Shown here piece after piece: positions 1 to 4,814 of a DNA stretch of 7,041 nt; within the stretch, counting starts at the first letter, position 1; every line of letters starts with the position of its first letter. The position numbers and the translations under genes are program-made. Under the pieces are notes generated by a model. The model did not search any database and was not told the DNA's origin. It worked only from the letters and a program-made list of their open reading frames with translations. Source of the DNA: Deltaproteobacteria bacterium (GTDB taxonomy: Bacteria; Desulfobacterota; Binatia; UBA9968); assembly GCA_016184235.1 (NCBI GenBank), contig JACPDC010000136.1, forward strand, positions 1-7,041, given 5' to 3'.

Positions 1-1170
1 GACGGGCAGGCTGATGGTTAACGTCGTGCCCTCGATCGGATCGCTCTGGACGTCGATGCGGCCGCCGTGCATGCTGACGATGTGGTGCGCCACGAAAAGA
101 CCGACGGTGCTCACGTCCGCGCCGCGTCTGCGGAGCTTCTTCCTCCGGTCGAAGAGCAGCGGGATTTCCTCTTGAAAAATGCCGGCGCCGCTGTCCTTCA
201 CGGCGATCGCAAGCCGGTCGCCCTCGAGCCGCGAGCTCACGGTGACACTGCCTCCGAGGGGCGACAGGGTGATGGCGTTGCTGATCAGAATGCCGAGCGC
301 GCGCTCGATCTGGACCGCGTCGACGGAGATCGCCGGGAGATCGTTGACGGCTTCGAGAGCGAGGTCGACATTCTTTGCGATCGCCTCGCCCTGTTTGTCC
401 TGAACCGCCAGCTCCAGGATCTGCTTGATCTCGAAGGGATTCTTTTGCAGCTCGAATTTCCCCGCTTCGATGTCCAGGGCGCCGGTATGGTTCATGACCA
501 GATCGAAGAGCCGCCGGGCTAGGGAGCCGATGCGCTTGATGGAGAGGAGCTGATTCGGCTCGGCCCGCTCCGGGCTGATCGTGGAAGCGATCTCCAGGTA
601 GCCGATCATGGCGGCCAAAGGGGATTTGAGATCCTCCGCGATGTCGGCAAGGACCTCGTCTACCGCCTTTTCTTTTGGTCCTCCGTCGCCGCGCTCGAGA
701 GCGCTGCGCAGCTTGTTTGCCTCTTCCTGATAACGTCCGGCCTCCGCACGGAGCCTCTCGCTCTCCTCACGGGAGCGTCCCGCCTCGGCCTTTAGCCTCT
801 TTTTCTCCTCGTTTCTGGATATCGCCTGGGGAAGCTCCTGGAGGTGGGAGAGATCCGGCTGTTTGATGACGAAGTCCCACGCCCCTTGGCTGAGCGCTTC
901 GTCCACGACCGTGAGCCTTTCCAGGGAAGCCAGAACGACTATGGCAACGTTGGGAAACGTGCTGTGAATCTTTTGCACCGCCTCGATGCCCGCGCGCTGG
1001 AGGTCCAGATCCAGGATGACGCTGTGGTTGTTGTCGCTCTCCAACGCCGCCAGACAGGCCGCCAAATCCTGGACGGGGAGCGCCTGGATGCCCTTGGCGC
1101 CCAGCTCGTCCCGGGTCTGATTCGAGGGCCTTTTTCCTCCCTCCAGCAAAAGGACTTTGATTTTTTCCAT
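1..1170 (-). CDS. Receiver-coiled-coil-histidine-kinase-like protein (3' end cut by window), phosphoacceptor His replaced
   Basis: An open frame of 390 codons runs from ATG at 1170-1168 to base 1 with no stop. Order of parts: residues 4-118 have the receiver fold, with D54 in VILDLDL and K103 in FVIKQP, but the usual acidic pair is E10-G11, so the metal pocket is degenerate. Residues 119-160 are a charged coiled coil with a 14-residue tandem repeat. Residues 170-235 align with the HisKA dimerisation helices, but the H-box reads AEDLKSPL, with E179 where the phosphorylated His should be. Residues 245-390 are a HATPase_c domain: N-box N298, G1 box DSGAG (D326), but the G2 glycines are mostly gone (STVGLF). 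The end, GTTLTISLPV, matches the usual last strand, so little is missing. It is the last gene of the KaiC-like operon, 29 bases after the receiver-KaiC gene, with no clear ribosome site. It is probably a cytoplasmic, soluble protein; no membrane segment is seen. Family is clear; kinase activity is doubtful. Confidence 0.88.
   Translation of the reverse strand, partial: MEKIKVLLLEGGKRPSNQTRDELGAKGIQALPVQDLAACLAALESDNNHSVILDLDLQRAGIEAVQKIHSTFPNVAIVVLASLERLTVVDEALSQGAWDFVIKQPDLSHLQELPQAISRNEEKKRLKAEAGRSREESERLRAEAGRYQEEANKLRSALERGDGGPKEKAVDEVLADIAEDLKSPLAAMIGYLEIASTISPERAEPNQLLSIKRIGSLARRLFDLVMNHTGALDIEAGKFELQKNPFEIKQILELAVQDKQGEAIAKNVDLALEAVNDLPAISVDAVQIERALGILISNAITLSPLGGSVTVSSRLEGDRLAIAVKDSGAGIFQEEIPLLFDRRKKLRRRGADVSTVGLFVAHHIVSMHGGRIDVQSDPIEGTTLTISLPV
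718..801 (-). repeat. Two-copy 14-residue (42-base) coiled-coil repeat inside the kinase-like gene
   Basis: Residues 124-137 (KRLKAEAGRSREES) and 138-151 (ERLRAEAGRYQEEA) are tandem copies, followed by a partial third start (NKLRS). The spacing of Leu, Ala and charged residues fits two heptads per copy. The copies differ at many bases, so the duplication is old or maintained at protein level. It links the receiver-like and HisKA-like parts and probably forms a dimeric signalling helix. Confidence 0.6.
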
Positions 1171-1199
1171 TGACTCGGTTCGCGCTGTTCCCGAAATCC

Positions 1200-2411
1200 T
1201 CAGGATTGGGTGACCTCAACCCACTCGGCTCTCGGAGTTCCCCACTTCATGGTCTGCACCCGGCCGAGAAATTTCTGATCTTCGTTTCTGAATTCCACCA
1301 CTCCATCCATGATGTATTTGATGTTGTTGAGGGTCTGATCATCGCAGGCCCCTTGTTCGACGACGAAGATGGTCGAGACGTCGGCAAAGTGGCCCGAGCG
1401 CGCCAAAAAGGCGAGAAAACGCTGTACGTAGGGAAGCTCGAAGTTGAGAAAGAGGCTGGAAATCGAATCCACCGCCCGCCTGCCCCCCTTCTTCAGCCGG
1501 TCGGTTTGTCCCAGCTCCGCTCCCGCGTCGCTGATCAGGGCGGAGAGATCGGCAAGCTCCAGCCTCCCGGTAATGGCGAACTTTTCCTCGCTGGACGTTC
1601 TCCCTCCGCTCCACGAATAGGCGTCCACGAAACGCATTTGCTCCTGTCCCTCGCAGCCGGAGATGTCCAGAGCGTACTTTGAGCCCAGCTCCCTGCGCAC
1701 CATGGACGGATCGTCGTCGACGCAGACGAACATGCATTTTTCGCCTTTTTTCAGCCCTTGCGCCAGGAAGAGACGGGAAAAAAACGACTTCCCGCTTCCC
1801 AGAGAGCCGAGGATCAGGATGTTGGAGCCCGGCGGCACCGGGGCGCCAAAGAGCTGCTCCAGGGCATCGTCTGTGGGGTTCAGCCGCCGCGCCGGCGTGG
1901 TCGGCTTGGCCGGCGCAGCAATGACTTCTTCCTTCAGCACGATGGGCTGGGCCGGCTGGATCACAGGCTCGGAGGCCGGGGCCGCAGGCCGGACCGGCGG
2001 GGCCGCAGGCGGTGGCGCTTCGACTTTCTTGACCGCGCTTCTCTCCAGGATGCTGGCCACGCGCGCCTTGAGGACCTTCAAAGAAAAGGGCTTGGTGATG
2101 TAGTCGTCGGCGCCCACCTGGTATCCTTTGATCCGGTCCTCGTCCGTGGACAGGGCCGTCAGCATGATTACCGGCGTCATGGCGAACTGGGGCAGCTCAC
2201 GCAACTTGTGACACACCTCGTAGCCGTCCATTTCGGGCATCATGACATCCAGGATGACGAGGTCCGGGCCCAGCCCGGGGATCTTTTCCAGTGCTTCTTT
2301 CCCGTTATAGGCGAAGTGGACTTCATACCCTTCCGCGCCCAAGGCCATCCGGTAGAGCTCGCAGAAGTGGTGGTTGTCCTCGGCGATAAAGATTTTTTTT
2401 TCGTTGGCCAT
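1200..2411 (-). CDS. Response regulator receiver fused to a KaiC-like (RecA-superfamily) ATPase domain
   Basis: The 403-residue protein has two domains. Residues 5-124 are a complete receiver: acidic pair E11/D12, phosphoacceptor D55 in VILDVMMP, T85 and K107 in the KPF motif. Residues 131-176 are a Pro/Ala-rich flexible linker. Residues 180-400 are a KaiC-like ATPase: Walker A GSLGSGKS (K208, S209), Walker B strand ending RRAVDSISS (D315), then sensor strand IFVVEQ. The position of the KaiC catalytic Glu-Glu pair holds D232-D233 (VDDDP), which may slow ATP hydrolysis. The start at 2411 is supported by an AGAGGA ribosome site 8 bases upstream. It is the second gene of the operon, following the KaiC-like gene by 10 bases. 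Inference: phosphorylation of D55 tunes the ATPase or its oligomerisation; the cognate kinase is not evident, because the neighbouring kinase-like protein lacks its His. No DNA-binding domain is present. Confidence 0.9.
   Translation of the reverse strand: MANEKKIFIAEDNHHFCELYRMALGAEGYEVHFAYNGKEALEKIPGLGPDLVILDVMMPEMDGYEVCHKLRELPQFAMTPVIMLTALSTDEDRIKGYQVGADDYITKPFSLKVLKARVASILERSAVKKVEAPPPAAPPVRPAAPASEPVIQPAQPIVLKEEVIAAPAKPTTPARRLNPTDDALEQLFGAPVPPGSNILILGSLGSGKSFFSRLFLAQGLKKGEKCMFVCVDDDPSMVRRELGSKYALDISGCEGQEQMRFVDAYSWSGGRTSSEEKFAITGRLELADLSALISDAGAELGQTDRLKKGGRRAVDSISSLFLNFELPYVQRFLAFLARSGHFADVSTIFVVEQGACDDQTLNNIKYIMDGVVEFRNEDQKFLGRVQTMKWGTPRAEWVEVTQS
1884..2021 (-). other. Pro/Ala-rich interdomain linker
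   Basis: This encodes residues 131-176 of the receiver-KaiC protein, dominated by Pro and Ala with a few Val, Glu and Lys. The composition indicates an extended, flexible tether separating the receiver from the ATPase domain, so the receiver could contact a partner KaiC ring rather than its own ATPase. Confidence 0.6.
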
Positions 2412-2423
2412 AACGTTTCCTCT
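2412..2423 (-). promoter_or_regulatory. Ribosome binding site of the receiver-KaiC gene, overlapping the upstream stop
   Basis: Reading on the minus strand, the upstream frame stops at TAG (2424-2422) and the sequence continues as AGGAAACGTT directly before ATG at 2411. The purine run AGAGGA includes bases of that stop codon and sits about 8 bases from the ATG. This favours translational coupling of the two ATPase genes. Confidence 0.65.
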
Positions 2424-3087
2424 AAAGAATTAGAGAACCGGTTTCAACACAATGCCCTTTTCTCTCACGATGTTGAATTGATGTTCCATCAGATCGATGG
2501 CGGTGCCGCGCATCTTGCGGATCAAAAGAGTCCTCTATCGCTCCGTCGCCCGCGCCCGTGATACCGGGGATGGCGTACGATGTGAGCAGGTTGGTGGTTC
2601 CCATGGTGTCCTGGAGCGAGTGAACCAAGGTGCGCACGTGTTCCTGGGCGCGTACGGAGGAATCCCGGGAGAGAATCAGCGGTCCGACAGGATCGATGAC
2701 CACCCGGCTGGCTCCCATTCTCTTGACATAGGCGGTCAGGTCCGCAACCGTCTTTTGGACGTCCACCTCTTTTTCTTTGCCCGCCCCCATGCGCGAGCTG
2801 AACAGGGGCGAGGCATCGAGGATAAGCAGGCTCTTCTGTTCGATATACTTGAGCAAGTCCCAGCCTAGCGAAGCGGCCTCTTCCAGAATATCGGCGGGCT
2901 TCTCGTCCACGGCGACATAGACCGCCTTTTCCCCCTCCATGAGCCCTTTCAATATGAATTGGATGCAGAATATGCTTTTGCCTGTTCCGGATTCTCCGGT
3001 AATGAGGTACGATTTGCCTTCCGGGAATCCCCCCTCGATCAACGGATCAAGGCCGGGGATGCCGCTGGAAACTCTTTTTTTATCCAT
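2422..3087 (-). CDS. KaiC-like RecA-superfamily ATPase, C-terminus deleted and frameshifted
   Basis: The 221-residue frame begins MDKKRVSSGIPGLDPLIEGG, the typical KaiC-domain start. Walker A is GESGTGKS (K37, S38), the catalytic acidic pair is D61-E62 in VDEKP, and Walker B is RVVIDP (D132). The fold is normal to TNLLTSYAIPG (about residue 175). After I184 the frame becomes meaningless (His/Arg/Gln-rich), while a different minus frame from 2534 to 2430 encodes RTLLIRKMRGTAIDLMEHQF and further typical KaiC-family C-terminus, ending at its own TAA. The block that usually joins the two parts (family form like LSRFGVEEF...DGVIVL) is absent in every frame. So the gene carries a net out-of-frame deletion, or the assembly is wrong here. 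If real, the product lacks strands near the ATP site and is probably inactive. It is the first gene of the operon, divergent from hisC. No second KaiC domain; not cyanobacterial KaiC. Confidence 0.82.
   Translation of the reverse strand: MDKKRVSSGIPGLDPLIEGGFPEGKSYLITGESGTGKSIFCIQFILKGLMEGEKAVYVAVDEKPADILEEAASLGWDLLKYIEQKSLLILDASPLFSSRMGAGKEKEVDVQKTVADLTAYVKRMGASRVVIDPVGPLILSRDSSVRAQEHVRTLVHSLQDTMGTTNLLTSYAIPGITGAGDGAIEDSFDPQDARHRHRSDGTSIQHRERKGHCVETGSLIL
2430..2534 (-). pseudogene. Out-of-frame remnant of the KaiC-like C-terminus
   Basis: Thirty-four codons plus TAA in another frame than the gene that covers them. They read RTLLIRKMRG, then TAIDLMEHQF, NIVREKGIVL and KPVL, which matches the conserved end of single-domain KaiC-like proteins (the RKMRGT motif followed by a GI-V/I-L close). 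The codon before it in this frame is TAG, so it cannot be translated by simple read-in. The good match shows the shift is recent, or an assembly/sequencing artefact. Confidence 0.72.
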
Positions 3088-3140
3088 GGCCTAAGGCTGT
3101 TACTTTTAACACCTTTTTCCGGGGTTTGAAAGCTTTCCGT

Positions 3141-3169
3141 TTGAATTGGCTCAAGGGTGCGGCTAGAAT
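3141..3169 (+). promoter_or_regulatory. Candidate sigma-70-type promoter of hisC
   Basis: TTGAAT at 3141-3146 and TAGAAT at 3164-3169 are separated by exactly 17 bases. The first matches the -35 consensus in 4 of 6 places and the second the -10 consensus in 5 of 6. Transcription would begin about 3175-3178, at or just before the ATG at 3178, implying no real leader. It lies in the 90-base gap between the divergent KaiC-like gene and hisC. Confidence 0.5.
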
Positions 3170-3177
3170 CCGTTGCC

Positions 3178-4239
3178 ATGTCCCGTTACCTGAGAAAAAC
3201 CATTGCCGCGTTGGAGGGTTACGTTCCCGGGGAGCAGCCGAAGAACGGCGGTTTTATCAAGCTCAACACCAACGAGAACCCCTATCCTCCCTCGCCGCGC
3301 GTCCTCTCTGCCCTGCGCCACGCAGCGGACCGTTCGCTGCGTCTCTACCCGGAGCCTCTCAGCGACAGCCTGAGATCCCTGGCGGCCGCGAGCTTCGGGC
3401 TAAAGGCCGGAAATATCATGGCCGGCAACGGTTCCGACGAGCTGTTGTCGATCGTCGTGCGCTGTTTCGTGGGGCCGGGAGACCGGGTGGTCTACCCGGT
3501 CCCGACCTACACCCTTTATGACACGCTGATCGCGATCCAGGAAGGGGAGAAGGCGCAGCTCGATTATCCGCCTGATTTTTCTCTCCCAGAGGCGCTCTAC
3601 GGCGAGAAGGCCGCCTTGACTTTTCTCTGCAATCCCAACTCTCCCTCGGGGACCCTGGTTCCCGTCCGGGAGATCGAGCGGCTGGCTGGCTCTGTAACAG
3701 GTCTCCTGGTCGTGGATGAGGCGTATATCGATTTTGCCGAGGCCGCGGAGGTATCCGCCATTCCGCTGACCGGAAAATTTTCCAACGTCGTCGTGCTGCG
3801 CAGCTTTTCCAAATCCTTTTCCCTGGCGGGAATGCGCATCGGCCTCGCCTTTGCGGCGGAGGAGATCATCGCGGGCATGATGAAGGTCAAAGACTCGTAC
3901 AATCTCAACCGCTTGAGCCTGGCTGCCGGGGTGGCGGCGCTCGAGGATCGCGCCTGGATGGAGCGCAACGTGGCGCGAATTCAGCGCAGCCGCCGGAAGC
4001 TCACCCGCGGGCTGAAGAAGATGGGATTTCAGGTCTACCCCTCCCAGGCCAATTTCGTGATGGCGCGAAGGGAAGGGGAGAATCTCAGCGCGCTCTACGA
4101 GGAGCTCAAGCGGCGCAAGATCCTCGTGCGCTACTTCGACCTGCCGGGTCTTAAGGACAGTCTCAGGATTACCGTCGGCACGGCGCAGGAGGTGGAGGCG
4201 TTACTAAAGGAGTTGGAGTCGATTCCCAGGGGATTATAG
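3178..4239 (+). CDS. hisC: Histidinol-phosphate aminotransferase
   Basis: A PLP-dependent class I/II aminotransferase that converts imidazole acetol phosphate and glutamate to L-histidinol phosphate and 2-oxoglutarate in histidine synthesis; cytoplasmic dimer. The 353-residue length is usual for HisC. Visible marks: KLNTNENPYPPSP near residue 28 (typical HisC start), AGNGSDEL cofactor-phosphate loop at 82-89, CNPNSPSGT with N154, VVDEAY with D180 and Y183, the PLP lysine K212 in SFSKSFSLAGMR, R220, and the substrate-carboxylate R330 in LRITVGT. I chose ATG 3178 over an in-frame GTG at 3157 because family homology begins after 3178 and the GTG lies inside the likely promoter. No other his gene is nearby, so it is an isolated copy; it might also serve aromatic amino-acid transamination, which this family can do. 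Product call is firm, exact in vivo substrate less so. Confidence 0.93.
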   Translation: MSRYLRKTIAALEGYVPGEQPKNGGFIKLNTNENPYPPSPRVLSALRHAADRSLRLYPEPLSDSLRSLAAASFGLKAGNIMAGNGSDELLSIVVRCFVGPGDRVVYPVPTYTLYDTLIAIQEGEKAQLDYPPDFSLPEALYGEKAALTFLCNPNSPSGTLVPVREIERLAGSVTGLLVVDEAYIDFAEAAEVSAIPLTGKFSNVVVLRSFSKSFSLAGMRIGLAFAAEEIIAGMMKVKDSYNLNRLSLAAGVAALEDRAWMERNVARIQRSRRKLTRGLKKMGFQVYPSQANFVMARREGENLSALYEELKRRKILVRYFDLPGLKDSLRITVGTAQEVEALLKELESIPRGL

Positions 4240-4323
4240 GCCCGGGGGGCTATCGAAGGGCCGATGCGTCAGGCGAGGAGCATCAAGCGTATCTTCCGTG
4301 GCGCGTATCACAGGTGTATCGCA

Positions 4324-4351
4324 TCGGACCTGAGAGAGACTCTCGGGCCGG
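4324..4351 (+). other. Strong imperfect stem-loop downstream of hisC
   Basis: Bases 4325-4327 plus 4329-4336 (CGG, then CCTGAGAG) pair with 4340-4350 (CTCTCGGGCCG) around an AGA loop. This gives 11 pairs, including one G-T wobble (4331 with 4345), with a single bulged A at 4328 and possibly one more wobble outside. No U-run follows directly, so it is not a canonical intrinsic terminator. It may be an RNA-end stabiliser, a weak terminator or a leader structure of the next gene. Confidence 0.45.
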
Positions 4352-4363
4352 CTGACAGCAGAT

Positions 4364-4382
4364 AGGCCTTTTTCAACGGCCT
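4364..4382 (+). other. Small hairpin just upstream of the VOC ribosome site
   Basis: AGGCC at 4364-4368 pairs with GGCCT at 4378-4382 around a nine-base loop that contains TTTTT. It ends two bases before the GGAGGG ribosome site, close enough to affect ribosome access. Five pairs is short, so chance is a real alternative. Confidence 0.3.
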
Positions 4383-4384
4383 GT

Positions 4385-4390
4385 GGAGGG
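4385..4390 (+). promoter_or_regulatory. Ribosome binding site of the VOC gene
   Basis: GGAGGG lies seven bases before ATG 4398. It decides the start: an in-frame GTG at 4383 sits on top of this site and has no site of its own. Confidence 0.75.
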
Positions 4391-4397
4391 ACGGACT

Positions 4398-4814
4398 ATG
4401 AAATCCATCACCGTTACCGAGCTGGACCACATCGTTCTCAACGTAAGGGATATCGATGCCTCGCTCGCCTTCTATACCGGGGTGCTGGGCCTCAAGGCGG
4501 AGCGCGTGCAGGAATTCAAAGAGGGCAAGATCGGCTTTCCCTCGGTGCGCATCAACGGCGACACCATCATCGATCTCTTTCCTCTGAAGAATGCCTCTGC
4601 CAGGCAGGCCGGCGCCGGGCAGGCGGCGGGAAATCTCAACCACTTCTGCCTGGTGGTCGAGAAAGAAGATTTCTCCGGCATCGTCGATTATCTGAAAGGG
4701 CACAGCGTCGCCATCCTGCGGGGCCCGATCTCCCGCTGGGGCGCGCGCGGCCGGGCGACTTCAGTCTATTTTCACGATCCGGACGAGAACGAAGTAGAGA
4801 TTAGATGTTATTAG
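4398..4814 (+). CDS. VOC-superfamily protein (glyoxalase/bleomycin-resistance/dioxygenase fold)
   Basis: A 138-residue protein with the two beta-alpha-beta-beta-beta halves of the vicinal oxygen chelate fold. The first half opens with ELDHIVLNVRDIDASLAFY and VLGL; the second has LNHFCLVVE and closes with YFHDPDENEVEI. Candidate metal ligands are H11, D59 (IIDLF), H82 and E134, the positions used in glyoxalase I and extradiol dioxygenase relatives. The length and the GPISRWGARG / SVYFHDPD pattern resemble the small subgroup often labelled VOC virulence-type proteins, a label that does not define a reaction. The fold is secure; the substrate is unknown (candidates: glyoxalase-like isomerisation, epimerase, ring-cleavage or thiol transfer). 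It converges with and overlaps the MmgE/PrpD gene by 14 bases. Confidence 0.88.
   Translation: MKSITVTELDHIVLNVRDIDASLAFYTGVLGLKAERVQEFKEGKIGFPSVRINGDTIIDLFPLKNASARQAGAGQAAGNLNHFCLVVEKEDFSGIVDYLKGHSVAILRGPISRWGARGRATSVYFHDPDENEVEIRCY

Larger units (their letters stand above)
4240..4397. other. Intergenic region hisC to VOC gene with hairpins and short repeats
   Basis: There is no credible gene in these 158 bases. They hold three GTATC direct repeats (4289, 4305, 4316; the first two extended to GCGTATC), a strong imperfect hairpin at 4324-4351, a smaller one at 4364-4382 and the ribosome site of the VOC gene. No classic hairpin-plus-U-run terminator follows hisC. The region probably carries the VOC gene promoter or leader, but no convincing -35/-10 pair stands out. 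Confidence 0.5.

Noticed and set aside
67..522. A 151-codon plus-strand open frame
   Set aside because: It is antisense to the clear HATPase domain and has no recognisable domain.
767..1219. A 150-codon minus-strand open frame over the start of the kinase-like gene
   Set aside because: It is in another frame from the recognisable receiver/kinase protein and is composed of low-complexity Gly/Arg/Pro sequence.
1758..2561. A 267-codon open frame on the plus strand antisense to the receiver-KaiC and KaiC-like genes
   Set aside because: Its protein is Arg/Gly/His-rich with no family resemblance, and the opposite strand has complete receiver and Walker motifs. It is a by-product of GC-rich codon use.
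1..3087. A circadian kaiABC clock
   Set aside because: No kaiA or kaiB is present, the KaiC proteins are single-domain, and one is broken. KaiC-like ATPases occur widely outside clocks.
3088..3140. A minus-strand promoter for the KaiC operon (TTCAAA, 16 bases, TAAAAG)
   Set aside because: Each box matches consensus in only 4 of 6 positions and several equally weak alternatives exist in this AT-richer gap. A promoter must be here or nearby, but I cannot place it.
3157..3177. GTG at 3157 as the start of hisC (seven extra residues)
   Set aside because: It falls within the likely -35 to -10 promoter interval and the added residues are not part of the family's start.
4239..4262. GGCCC...GGGCC pairing right after the hisC stop as a terminator
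   Set aside because: Five pairs with a 14-base loop and no following U-run; too weak.
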